Shown: positions 7,251 through 14,561 of the stretch, one piece after another | Layout: every line of letters starts with the position of its first letter | How positions within the stretch are numbered: the stretch's first letter is position 1 | Source of the DNA: CAYLSV01 sp964386435 | Lineage (GTDB): Bacteria; Planctomycetota; Phycisphaerae; Tepidisphaerales; Tepidisphaeraceae | Assembly (NCBI GenBank): GCA_964386435.1 | Contig: CAYLSV010000066.1 | Coordinates: 1-19,310 of the forward strand | Reading direction: 5' to 3' | Length of the DNA: 19,310 bases | Program-made: the position numbers and the translations under genes | Notes under the pieces: model-generated | Seen by the model: the letters and a program-made list of their open reading frames with translations, nothing else | Database searches by the model: none | Told to the model about the DNA's origin: nothing

Positions 7251-8084
7251 CTTCACCTCTGCGGCTTCACCGACGAGATCGGCCCGGACCTTTTCGACCA
7301 AATCACCACCGCCCAAGCCTGCGGGCTGAGCGGCATCGAGCTGCGCAGCATCGACGGCACGAACGTGCTGCAGTTCACCGGCGACAAGCGGGCGGAGTAC
7401 AAGAAGCAGCTCGACGACGCCGGCCTCAAGGTCATCAGCATCGGCAGCCCGTGCGGCAAGGTGCCCATCGACCACGGCGACGGGGCGATCCTCGACATGT
7501 TCAAGGCCGCGCTCGATTCGGCCCAGCACTTCGACGCCAAGCTGATCCGCGTCTTCAGCTTCTACCCCGCCGGCGGCGAGGGCCAGGGAGAGCTCGACCC
7601 GATCAAGGACAAGGTCGCCGAGCTCATGGCACGGCAGGCCGAACTGCTCGCCGGCACCGACGTCACGATGGTGCACGAGAACGAAAAGGGCATTTTCGGC
7701 GACATCGGCCGGCGGTGCGTGGAGCTGATGGAGGCGGTGCCGTCGGAGAAGCTCAAATGCGCCTTCGACTTCGCCAACTTCGTCCAGTGCGGCACCGATC
7801 CGCAGGAGTACTGGCCGAAGCTGGCCGACCGCACCGCCCACATCCACATCAAGGACTCCACGACCGACGGCCACGTCGTCCCCGCCGGCGAGGGTGCCGG
7901 CGGCATCGCCCCGATCCTCAAGGACGCCTACGCCCGTGGCTACCGCGGCTACGTCTCGCTTGAGCCGCACCTGAAAGTCGCCGGCCACAGCCACGGCGAA
8001 ACCGGCCCGGAGCTGTTCAAGGTCGCCGCCGACGCGCTGCGGAACGTCTGCCGCGAAATTGACGTGCCGCTGGAAGGCGCGTGA
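7248..8084 (+). CDS. Sugar phosphate isomerase/epimerase-type TIM-barrel protein
   Basis: 278 residues covering one xylose isomerase-like/AP endonuclease 2-type TIM barrel (PF01261 type). Strand 1 is HLCGFTDEI, then GIELRSIDG. The probable metal ligands are E144 in MVHENEKG, D174 in CAFDFANF, H200 in AHIHIKD and E239 in YVSLEPH, the normal E-D-H-E set. GEGAGGIAPILK before the last ligand is typical of hydroxypyruvate isomerase and inosose/hexulose epimerase relatives. The substrate cannot be told; planctomycetes carry many paralogues in sugar and polyol degradation. The start overlaps argB's, and the stop lies 3 bp from the convergent transporter stop, so the gene is a single-cistron island between two minus-strand operons. 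Confidence 0.88.
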   Translation: MLHLCGFTDEIGPDLFDQITTAQACGLSGIELRSIDGTNVLQFTGDKRAEYKKQLDDAGLKVISIGSPCGKVPIDHGDGAILDMFKAALDSAQHFDAKLIRVFSFYPAGGEGQGELDPIKDKVAELMARQAELLAGTDVTMVHENEKGIFGDIGRRCVELMEAVPSEKLKCAFDFANFVQCGTDPQEYWPKLADRTAHIHIKDSTTDGHVVPAGEGAGGIAPILKDAYARGYRGYVSLEPHLKVAGHSHGETGPELFKVAADALRNVCREIDVPLEGA

Positions 8085-8087
8085 GCC

Positions 8088-9455
8088 TCAAAGCACCACC
8101 CCCACCACGCACGCCGTCATGAGAGACGCCACGGTGCCGCCGATCATCGCCAGGACGGCCAGCTCCGCCAGATCCCGCCGGCGGCCGGGGGCAAGGGTGC
8201 TGATGCCGCCGATCTGGATCGCGACGCTGCCGAAGTTGGCGAAACCGCACAACGCGTAAACCGCCAGGATCTGCGACCGTTCGGAAAGCGACGATCCCTC
8301 GCCTGCCCCAACGTCGGCGGCCAGGTCGATGTAGGCGAGGAACTCGTTCAGCACCGTCTTGATCCCCAGCAGCGAGCCGAACGACGCCGACTCGCCCCAC
8401 GGCACGCCGCACAACCACGCCGCCGGGGCAAGCAGCCAGCCGAGCATGCGCTCGATCGTCAGCGGCGCTCCGCCGACGTCCGGCAGCACCGTCAGCAAGC
8501 CGTTCGCGAGCGCGATGAGCCCGAGGAACGCGATGATCATCGCGGCCACCGTCAGCGCGAGTTTGCCGCCCTCGATAGCGCCACGGGCCGCGGCGTCGAT
8601 GAAGTTCGCGTCGCCGCCGCCCTCGGCCGCCACCACCGCTGCCGGTCCGTCGGGATCGCCTGTCGTCTCCGGCAACAGCAGCTTCGCGACCGCCAAACCC
8701 GCCGGCGCGCTGATCAGCGACGCCGCCAGCAAATGCCCGCCCGCCCCTTCAAGCCCCGCGTCGCCGAGGATGCCGCTGTAGACCGCCAGCACGCCGCTGG
8801 CGATGTTCGCAAACCCGCCGACCATCAGCGCGTGCAGACTGCTGCGGCTCATCCCCGCCAAATACGGCCGCACGAACAGCGGCGCCTCCGTCTGCCCGAC
8901 GAACACGTTCGCCGCCGCGCAAAGCGTTTCCGCCCCGCCGGTGCCCAGCGTCCGCCGCATGACCCAAGCGATGCCGCCGACGATCGGCCGCATCACGCCC
9001 AGGTGGTACAAGAGCGCCAGCAGCGACGCGAAGAACACGATGGCCGGCAGCACGTTGAACGCAAAGATCGCCCCGATCTGCGCGTACTGCGTCGGCTCGA
9101 GGATCGGCGAAAAGCCGGGGTTCGTCGGGTCCGCCGGCACCCCCACCGGCACGTTCGCCGTCTTCGCTAAGTCGCCGAACAGCAGCCGCGCCCCGGCCGT
9201 GCCGAGCGTCAACAACTCCCGCACCCCGGCGTCCGCCTTCTCGAACAGCCACCCGCCTAACGGCACCCGCAGCACCAGCACCGCGAACACGAACTGCAAC
9301 CCCATCCCGCCGATCACCACCCGCCACGGCACCCGATACCCCGCCCGCCGTCGCCGCGCCAACGCGTAGCCCAGCACGCCCATCAGCCCCACGAACACGA
9401 ACAGCCCGAACAACGATTGCACGCGCAGGGCGAGGTCAGCCATGCCGCCCATCAT
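8088..9455 (-). CDS. Concentrative nucleoside transporter (CNT/NupC family)
   Basis: 455 residues from ATG 9455, an ATGA overlap with the stop of the upstream membrane-protein gene that suggests translational coupling (other ATGs in frame at 9452 and 9443). It imports nucleosides with Na+ or H+ across the inner membrane. CNT signatures: ANVFVGQTEAPLFVRPYL, GGFANIASGVLAVYSGIL, the VLNEFLAY motif and YALCGFANFGSVAIQIGG, followed by a Pro-Gly-Arg-Arg cytoplasmic turn. About nine to ten hydrophobic segments are present, as expected for the Nucleos_tra2 N, Gate and C domains. The loop rich in acidic residues and Gly after LLLPETTGDPDG is variable in the family. It is the distal gene of the DUF89/membrane protein/CNT cluster and ends 3 bp from the convergent TIM-barrel stop. 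Confidence 0.92.
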   Translation of the reverse strand: MMGGMADLALRVQSLFGLFVFVGLMGVLGYALARRRRAGYRVPWRVVIGGMGLQFVFAVLVLRVPLGGWLFEKADAGVRELLTLGTAGARLLFGDLAKTANVPVGVPADPTNPGFSPILEPTQYAQIGAIFAFNVLPAIVFFASLLALLYHLGVMRPIVGGIAWVMRRTLGTGGAETLCAAANVFVGQTEAPLFVRPYLAGMSRSSLHALMVGGFANIASGVLAVYSGILGDAGLEGAGGHLLAASLISAPAGLAVAKLLLPETTGDPDGPAAVVAAEGGGDANFIDAAARGAIEGGKLALTVAAMIIAFLGLIALANGLLTVLPDVGGAPLTIERMLGWLLAPAAWLCGVPWGESASFGSLLGIKTVLNEFLAYIDLAADVGAGEGSSLSERSQILAVYALCGFANFGSVAIQIGGISTLAPGRRRDLAELAVLAMIGGTVASLMTACVVGVVL

Positions 9456-10273
9456 GCCCGGAAGCTGCCGCCGCCCCAACCCGCCCGCAGGTTGGCATCG
9501 TCCGGCAGCCGCACCGACTCGTGCATCCGCCACCAACCCCGGCCGCTGCGGAAGATGAGGTAGCGATGCGTGACGCCACGGGCGGGCGCTTCAACGCGTA
9601 CGCGGCCGGTCGCCGGCGGCAAGGGGTGGCGGGCGAGCGTCTGAATGCGGATGACTTCGCAACGGTGTTGGAAGATGTTGTGGCGACGCCTCGACTGCCA
9701 GCGATGCTCCTCAAGAAGCGTCACGGCCACACCGTGAGCCGGCGCGCGGCCGACGTGGTAGATGATCTGCCAGCCGTCCGGCGTCGGCGTGAGCGTTGCC
9801 CGCACGCCCGGACGCAGCGGGCGGCCCACGGCGGCGACGCCATAGGAGGCGACGAAGCCTGCGCACCCGATCAGCACAACGGCGACGAACCAGCTCCACC
9901 CGCTGGTCGGGTCCACCACGACGGCCGCCCCCGCCAGGCTGACGCAGGCGAGCGTCAGCGTCACGCCGATCCCGCCGTCGATCGCCAGGCGGGCGAGCCT
10001 CACCCGCCGAGTCGACCAGTGCCAGTCTCTGCCCACCCGCCGCGGCCGGCTTGGCGGCCACAACCACAGGACGCTGCCGAGCAATCCGAGCAACGCCGCC
10101 GGCAGCAGCACCGCGACCAGCCACCACTCCCGACCCTCGGCAACCACCGGCATCAGCACTGCCAGCAGACCGAGCGTGAGCGTGTACGGGTAGTCCGATT
10201 CGTCCGCCCGCGCCCATCCCCGCACCGGCATCAACGTTGTCGGGCCGGGGGAAATGCGCCGTTTGTTCTTCAA
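9452..10273 (-). CDS. Four-helix membrane protein with C-terminal soluble domain, function unknown
   Basis: About 273 residues from TTG 10273, chosen because GGGGGGGAAG lies just upstream, only 12 bp after the DUF89 stop; an in-frame ATG at residue 15 is the alternative. Hydrophobic segments at about 30-45, 50-72, 97-122 and 127-150 look like four transmembrane helices. The basic stretch PSRPRRVGRDWHWSTRRVR between helices 2 and 3 suggests a cytoplasmic loop. The C-terminal 115 residues are soluble, with alternating beta-like segments (RATLTPTPDGWQIIYHVG, YLIFRSGRGWWRM). I do not recognise the family. The stop overlaps the CNT transporter start (ATGA), so co-translation with it is likely. Confidence 0.75.
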   Translation of the reverse strand: MKNKRRISPGPTTLMPVRGWARADESDYPYTLTLGLLAVLMPVVAEGREWWLVAVLLPAALLGLLGSVLWLWPPSRPRRVGRDWHWSTRRVRLARLAIDGGIGVTLTLACVSLAGAAVVVDPTSGWSWFVAVVLIGCAGFVASYGVAAVGRPLRPGVRATLTPTPDGWQIIYHVGRAPAHGVAVTLLEEHRWQSRRRHNIFQHRCEVIRIQTLARHPLPPATGRVRVEAPARGVTHRYLIFRSGRGWWRMHESVRLPDDANLRAGWGGGSFRA

Positions 10274-10285
10274 AGCTTCCCCCCC

Positions 10286-11308
10286 TCACGCCGGCACGTA
10301 CCGGCAGATCACGTCGTACAGCTTGCCGCCCACCTTCTCGGCGATCCACTCGTCCTTGAGCATCGCCAGGTTCAGGCGGTCGCAGCTCAGGTTCGCCTCG
10401 TAGTTGCTCTCGACGCCGCGGCCCATGCCTTCGAGCACCACAAGATCCGCGTCGGCGGCCGCGTCGTTCAGTTCGTCACTGACCGCCAGCAAGTCGATCA
10501 ACGGCTCGCCGGTGCCGGTGCTGACGAGGTCGATCGGCAGCCCGGCGAAGCTCGGCTCGATTGCCACGACCTTCGGCCACAGCTCGCGCAGCTCATGGAT
10601 CGTGACGTCGTTCAGGCTCGGCCGCTCGTTCGCCGCGAGCGTCACGCGGCAGCCGCGCATCGCCAAATGGCGGGCGAAGGGCAACGCCCCCAGCACCACG
10701 TCGCTGCCGGCGTTGTCGACGAAGTAGACGCAGTGCCGCCAACCGCCCTCGACGAGCCGCGGGGCCAGCGCGTCCAAATCGTCCGCCAGCCACGGCCGCC
10801 GTGGCAGCCCCGCCACCACCGCCTCGAAGTCCGGCCCGCCGTCACGGTACTTCTCCGCCGTCGCCTTGGCCCCCATGTCGAAAATGTTCCCGGCGAACAC
10901 GCCCTCCACCAGCGCCCGCGGCACATCACCCGCCGCCTCCACCCGCCGACAAACCGCCGGCAGGTGCGGCAGGCACGCGACGTTCTCCCGCGCCTTCTGC
11001 TTCTCGAACGCGTCCGGCACGCCGAACGCCCGCAGCGTCTGGTCCCGCCACGCGTCGAGCGTCATGATCGTCACCCGCCCGAACTCCCCCGGCCGCGCCT
11101 CGAACGCCAAAAACCGCTCATCAAACGCCCCCTCCACCGCCGCCCGGTCGGCCAGCTCTCCATGAGCCTCCTCCGCCAGATCCAAGATGAACCGAAAATG
11201 CCGCCGAAAAAACGGCACCCAGTACGCCCGAGCGGCCGAATCCCCCGCCACATCCATTGGACACGCGACGTACGAGGCGGCATCAACCAGCTTCACAAAC
11301 GGCGACAT
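10286..11308 (-). CDS. DUF89/ARMT1-like damage-control phosphatase, PANK4-type subfamily
   Basis: 340 residues, one full DUF89 domain (PF01937 type). Visible metal/phosphate blocks: FVDNAGSDVVLGALPFARHL with D198, N199 and D203; AANERPSLNDVT with N227, E228 and N233, D234; the subfamily II signature LEGMGRGVESN (292-302); and K318 in MLKDEWIAEKVGGKLYDV. The EGMGR block is that of the phosphatase domain fused to human pantothenate kinase 4 and of stand-alone bacterial relatives, which hydrolyse 4'-phosphopantetheine or its oxidised forms. By homology this would be a metal-dependent metabolite-repair phosphatase acting on CoA-pathway phosphopantetheine; the substrate here is an inference. No pantothenate kinase domain is attached. 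First gene of a three-gene minus-strand cluster with a membrane protein and a nucleoside transporter. Confidence 0.88.
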   Translation of the reverse strand: MSPFVKLVDAASYVACPMDVAGDSAARAYWVPFFRRHFRFILDLAEEAHGELADRAAVEGAFDERFLAFEARPGEFGRVTIMTLDAWRDQTLRAFGVPDAFEKQKARENVACLPHLPAVCRRVEAAGDVPRALVEGVFAGNIFDMGAKATAEKYRDGGPDFEAVVAGLPRRPWLADDLDALAPRLVEGGWRHCVYFVDNAGSDVVLGALPFARHLAMRGCRVTLAANERPSLNDVTIHELRELWPKVVAIEPSFAGLPIDLVSTGTGEPLIDLLAVSDELNDAAADADLVVLEGMGRGVESNYEANLSCDRLNLAMLKDEWIAEKVGGKLYDVICRYVPA

Positions 11309-11357
11309 GCCCGCACCGTAGCGCCGCCCGATCCTCCAAAACCGTCACGAGGTTGAA

Positions 11358-11467
11358 TGTAGCTGCGGGCTGACAGCCCGCAGTGGCGACGCCCGCACCC
11401 CAAAAAACTCGTGCGACTTCCTCAATGCTCGAACGCACCTACTGCGGGCTGTCAGCCCGCAGCTACA
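11358..11467. repeat. REP/BIME-like element: perfect 27-bp inverted pair of hairpin units
   Basis: Unit 1 (11358-11384) and unit 2 (11441-11467) are exact reverse complements over 27 bp, separated by 56 nt. Each unit is itself nearly a palindrome: CTGCGGGCTG, a 1-nt loop, then CAGCCCGCAG. Hairpins within hairpins, placed between genes, is the architecture of REP pairs (BIMEs). On the minus strand unit 2 begins 5 nt after the lipoprotein stop and could end its transcript. Unit 1 lies about 50 nt upstream of the DUF89 start. Confidence 0.85.
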
Positions 11468-11471
11468 GAAT

Positions 11472-12236
11472 CTACTTCACTTCGTTAGAACTGTTCTGCC
11501 TCATACCCTGCGCTTGGACTACCAGGTCTGCTACCCGTTCATCAAACTTGCTCAACTCGACGGTCTCAGCGCCCTGGGGCGTGTTCGATCCGAGAAAGTC
11601 ATCCGCGACCACTAGAAGATATGGCAAGACCTCGCGAAGATCTCCACCGGTACCGATGCTTTCGGCAGAAAGCTCGAAGACCGCAGCGCCTGGATCTCTG
11701 CCGCCTTTGGCGTTGCGGGGTGTGTCACTCGTGAAGCCCAAGACGCCGACGTATCGACGGAACATCATTATCGTCCCGCTGTGTTGGGAGTAGCCGGTGA
11801 CACCGAACGACGGCGTGTGATAAGTTGTCCCACTGTACGACGCGGTGTTTCCGTACGAGGTTACGTTCCCGTACGTCGTTGATGATGACACGCCGGTCTG
11901 TCCGTACCTCGGAACCGAATAGCTATATTCTTGCTCGATGGGCTCGGAGATGCCGAACGTGACGTACAGATCAATGGTCTTTATGTCGGCACCGCCATCA
12001 ACGTGCTTCCCCTTGAATGCTGCATGGACTTGCTTCTCCATTTGAGCCTGCCGTGGCCCGCCATACGCATCGGTGTTAACGAACGTAATAGTGCTAACTT
12101 TAAAGCTGCCGTCGTAGCTTGAGGCGGAGTCTACGTTCACCCGTATCCCTGGCGCGGTAGCACAACCAGCGGCCCCGAAGATGCACGCAACGCTGACGAA
12201 AAGATATTGCACGATGCTCACGGCCGATCCCATCAT
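11472..12236 (-). CDS. Probable lipoprotein of unknown function, Ser/Tyr/Gly-rich centre
   Basis: 254 residues. The hydrophobic N-terminus (about residues 4-24) ends FGAAGC with C25 as likely lipidated cysteine. Position -3 is Ala rather than Leu/Val and no Lys/Arg precedes the hydrophobic core, so the signal is atypical. The first domain (about 30-105, IRVNVDSASSYDG to IDLYVTFGIS) is followed by a low-complexity Ser/Tyr/Thr/Gly segment (about 113-160: YGQTGVSSSTTYGN, YGNTASYSGTTYHTP) and a third part (165-245). The layout resembles DUF4136-like lipoproteins, but I cannot fix the family. GC is visibly lower (about half) than in neighbours, with more A/T-ending codons, hinting at foreign origin. 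REP-like elements lie on both sides. Confidence 0.75.
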   Translation of the reverse strand: MMGSAVSIVQYLFVSVACIFGAAGCATAPGIRVNVDSASSYDGSFKVSTITFVNTDAYGGPRQAQMEKQVHAAFKGKHVDGGADIKTIDLYVTFGISEPIEQEYSYSVPRYGQTGVSSSTTYGNVTSYGNTASYSGTTYHTPSFGVTGYSQHSGTIMMFRRYVGVLGFTSDTPRNAKGGRDPGAAVFELSAESIGTGGDLREVLPYLLVVADDFLGSNTPQGAETVELSKFDERVADLVVQAQGMRQNSSNEVK

Positions 12237-12311
12237 TACTGTATCGGCAACGAAGTTTCCACAGCTTGAAAGCTGTCTGCGTTGTCATCGGGTGCCGGGT
12301 GTCCCGCCAGC

Positions 12312-12383
12312 CGGTGGCACTGCATCTTTGCAGTGCTTGGCTGCCGGGCATCGGGACGGCACTGCAAGGATGCAGTGCCACCG
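12312..12383. repeat. REP/BIME-like element: inverted pair of GCACTGCA hairpin units
   Basis: Unit 1 (12312-12336) and the reverse complement of unit 2 (12359-12383) agree at 24 of 25 positions; the spacer is about 20-22 nt. Each unit is a hairpin: GCACTGCA-TCTT-TGCAGTGC in unit 1, and GGCACTGCA-AGGA-TGCAGTGCC in unit 2. Its sequence is unrelated to the elements at 11358 and 18596, but the architecture is the same. Confidence 0.82.
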
Positions 12384-12487
12384 ATGTGCAGAGCTGCAGC
12401 GTGCAGTCGCGGTGGCTGTCAGGGCATCCGGGGCGGCTGTCGCGGTAGTCGGGGCGAATGCTGAGGTAGTTAGTTCGGCGGTCGAGG

Positions 12488-12555
12488 CATTCGTGGCGAA
12501 TGTCTAGACAGTCGCCACGAATGTCGAGACTTTCGGCATGACTGTCTCGACATTC
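12488..12555. repeat. Two overlapping, mutually exclusive 12-bp hairpins
   Basis: CATTCGTGGCGA (12488-12499) pairs perfectly with TCGCCACGAATG (12512-12523); the loop contains the palindrome TGTCTAGACA. GAATGTCGAGAC (12519-12530) pairs perfectly with GTCTCGACATTC (12544-12555). The two structures share 12519-12523, so they compete. They lie 142-209 nt upstream of the start at 12697. Confidence 0.8.
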
Positions 12556-12696
12556 GAGGCGAATGCAGGGGCATGTGATCGTTTATTCAGGGGTGGGCTC
12601 AATCGGGCGGAGTGTGGTTCCGGTGCGTGGGGTGCGTCGAGCGTCGCGTGTGGCGGCGGGCGTGGGAGACATGGACCAGGACCAAGAGACGCAGCC

Positions 12697-13378
12697 ATGC
12701 CGCACATCTACACCGATGAGGGCGAGTTGATCGCCTTTGGGCAAAACGCGGATCAGCAGCTTAACGAGAACCCGCAGCGGTCTTCCATGACCGCGGAGCG
12801 GGCGGCGGAGTATCACACGACGTTTGACCGCTTCTATCAGCAGTGGCTGATCGCCAACAACACGACGACGGAAACGTCGGCGGCCATCGCGCTCAAGAAT
12901 GAATACAAGAAGCTCCTCATCAACAGCACGAAGGACTTCCTGCGGCAGTTCAAGGCCAACCCGCAGGTCACGCCGGAGCTGTACCGGTTGCTGAAGCTGC
13001 CGCTGCCCAGGTCGCCCCGCAGCCGGATTCCGCCGGTGGAGGTGGCGCCCAATGTGGTCATCGTGAGCGCGATCGGGCGGGTCGTGCGGGTTCGGGTGGA
13101 GAACCCGGAGGAGGGCGTGCGGCGTCGGCCGGCGGATGCGACGGGGGCGCAGATCGTGCGGGCGGCCGGGGCGTTGCCGACGACGGTGGACGGTTGGACG
13201 ATGTGCGGCGTGTGGACGGCCGGCACGTACGACGTGGTCTTCCCCGACGACGTCGCTTCCGGCACGCCGGTGTTCGTGAGCGCGACCTACCTCAACGCCC
13301 GCGGCGAGTACAGCCCGCTGGCCGAGGCGGCCCAGACGAACCTGCCGGGTGGGCAGGTGCGGCGGGTGGCGGCATCAG
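12697..13378 (+). CDS. Hypothetical protein, C-terminus lost in assembly gap
   Basis: 227 residues are visible from ATG 12697 (AAGAGA about 8 nt upstream) before the run of Ns. Residues about 30-105 are polar and helical (TAERAAEYHTTFDRFYQQWL, ALKNEYKKLLINSTKDFLRQF). A Pro-rich linker follows (101-115). Residues about 118-216 look like a beta domain with NPEEGVRRRPADATGAQIVR and FVSATYLNARGEYSPL. This two-part plan, with R.KP..A.GA and Y.N.RG..SPL blocks, recalls a group of roughly 200-240-residue planctomycete proteins whose second half resembles a fibronectin-like fold. I know no function. There is no signal peptide. Similar proteins usually stop about here, so little may be missing. Confidence 0.72.
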
Positions 13379-13388
13379 NNNNNNNNNN
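13379..13388. other. Assembly gap (10 N)
   Basis: Ten Ns interrupt the 3' end of the preceding gene. A fixed 10-N run is normally a scaffolding placeholder, so the real length is unknown. A strong inverted repeat begins 9 nt to the right and may have caused the break. Frame continuity across the gap should not be trusted. Confidence 0.95.
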
Positions 13389-13397
13389 GTTCGACTT

Positions 13398-13472
13398 GGT
13401 GAAGTATGACTTGTTGAATTGCCGGATACTCTGGCGTGGCGTGTCCGGCAATTCAACACGTCACACTTCACC
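13398..13472. repeat. 29-bp inverted repeat beside the assembly gap
   Basis: Arms 13398-13426 and 13444-13472 are reverse complements at 27 of 29 positions, with a 17-nt spacer. GTCATACTTC at 13475-13484 is a further exact complement of 13401-13410, so part of the arm is present a third time. The core GAATTGCCGGA is AT-richer than the surroundings. It lies between the hypothetical protein and the convergent quinone oxidoreductase, so it could serve as a two-way terminator. Confidence 0.85.
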
Positions 13473-13508
13473 ACGTCATACTTCTCCTCGCTTTTCTTGT
13501 GCGCAAGT

Positions 13509-14468
13509 TCAAGGTTCCAAGATGATCTTGCCCAGGCGGCCAGGGGACATCACGGCTTGCCAGGCGGCGGCGGTGTCGGGGAGTGGGAAGCTGTTGCCGA
13601 TGATTGGGCGGAGGTCGCCGTTGCGGAGGCCGATGCGCAGGGCGTCCATGGCCCGGCGGACGCCGGCCTCGCCGGCGTCGAAGTAGTTCATGCCGGTGAC
13701 CACGGGGTGCTTTTGCATCAGCAGGCGGGGCGTGATGGCGACGTCGCCGCGGCTGCCGATGACGACGATGCGGCCGCCCTGGGCGATGGCTTCGAGGTCT
13801 CGCTGCAGGTTAACGTCGGCGAGCATCTCCAGGATGACGGTGGGCGGCTGCGGCAGGTTGTCGAGGTAGCCGGGGGCGTGGTGATCAAGGACGAGATCGG
13901 CCTTCTGGTCGGCGAGCATCTGCCGCCCGGCCTCGCTGCCGCCGGTGGCGTAGACGGTCAGGCCGTGGGCCTTGGCGATCTGGACGGCCGCGGAGCCCAC
14001 GCCGCCGGTGGCGCCGTGAATGAGGACCACGTCGTTCGGGCGGATCTTGGCGTGATCGAGCAAAGCGCGGAAGGCCGTCACGTAGGCGATGTTCACGGCC
14101 GCGCCTTCGTCGAAGGTCACGTCCTTGGGCAACTCCGCCACACCGTCGGCGTGGCACAGGACGTGGCTGGCGTAGCACCCTTGCAGCGCCCCCGCCGCGG
14201 TGCGAACGACGATGACGCGGTCGCCCGGTTGCCACTGCGTCACGCCCTCGCCGACGGCGGAGATGACGCCCGCCGCGTCGGCCCCCGGCGTGTACGGCAA
14301 CGTCGGTGCGGTCGCGTACTTGCCCCCGGCGACGTAGGTGTCGACAGGGTTGACGCCAATCGCCTTGACCTCCACGACCACCTGGCCCGCCGCCGGTTCC
14401 GGGTCGGGCAGCTCGTCCAGCCGCAGCGTCGCCGGGTTGCCGAATTCGTGAACGCGCACTGCCCGCAT
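13509..14468 (-). CDS. NADPH:quinone oxidoreductase (zeta-crystallin-like MDR family)
   Basis: 319 residues from ATG 14468 (MRAVRVHEFG is the usual family start; an ATG eight codons upstream is less likely). Medium-chain dehydrogenase/reductase architecture: GroES-like half with AIGVNPVDTYVAGGKY (36-51), LPYTPGADAAGVISAVG (57-73) and GDRV; nucleotide-binding half with HGATGGVGSAAVQIAKAHG (151-169). It lacks the GHE zinc motif and the structural-zinc Cys cluster, which places it with zinc-free quinone reductases. It is expected to reduce quinones with NADPH in the cytoplasm; the substrate is uncertain. It is divergent from the dodecin gene, with 93 bp between start codons, so the two may share a control region. 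Confidence 0.9.
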   Translation of the reverse strand: MRAVRVHEFGNPATLRLDELPDPEPAAGQVVVEVKAIGVNPVDTYVAGGKYATAPTLPYTPGADAAGVISAVGEGVTQWQPGDRVIVVRTAAGALQGCYASHVLCHADGVAELPKDVTFDEGAAVNIAYVTAFRALLDHAKIRPNDVVLIHGATGGVGSAAVQIAKAHGLTVYATGGSEAGRQMLADQKADLVLDHHAPGYLDNLPQPPTVILEMLADVNLQRDLEAIAQGGRIVVIGSRGDVAITPRLLMQKHPVVTGMNYFDAGEAGVRRAMDALRIGLRNGDLRPIIGNSFPLPDTAAAWQAVMSPGRLGKIILEP

Positions 14469-14561
14469 GCCCAACGATAGGTGCCACGGCACGCCGTTTA
14501 CTTCCGCAGTGCTCCCCGGCGAGCGTCGCCGGCCCGACCGCCTTCACGAGAAAGAACCCCC

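Larger units (their letters stand above)
12237..12696. other. 460-bp repeat-rich intergenic region
   Basis: No convincing gene. It holds a REP-like pair (12312-12383), further hairpins (12488-12555) and, between them, purine/pyrimidine-mixed sequence with recurring GGCGAATG (about 12454, 12494 and 12558) and its complement CATTCG. Short open frames across it have repetitive translations and no ribosome sites. The promoters of both flanking divergent genes should be here, but I could not pick a clear -35/-10 pair. Confidence 0.5.

Noticed and set aside
9521..11356. 611-codon plus-strand open frame
   Set aside because: Arg/Pro/His/Gln-rich shadow opposite the DUF89 and membrane-protein genes; no domain, no ribosome site.
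12181..12507. Small plus-strand frame through the repeat region
   Set aside because: Its translation is Ala/Val-rich and follows the repeat structure; overlaps the lipoprotein gene start and both repeat clusters.
11358..12555. Possible CRISPR array
   Set aside because: Repeats are inverted pairs with unrelated sequences, not evenly spaced direct repeats, and there are no cas genes.
13419..14480. 353-codon plus-strand frame opposite the quinone oxidoreductase
   Set aside because: Val/Asp/Gly/His-rich shadow; the minus-strand MDR protein has all expected blocks.
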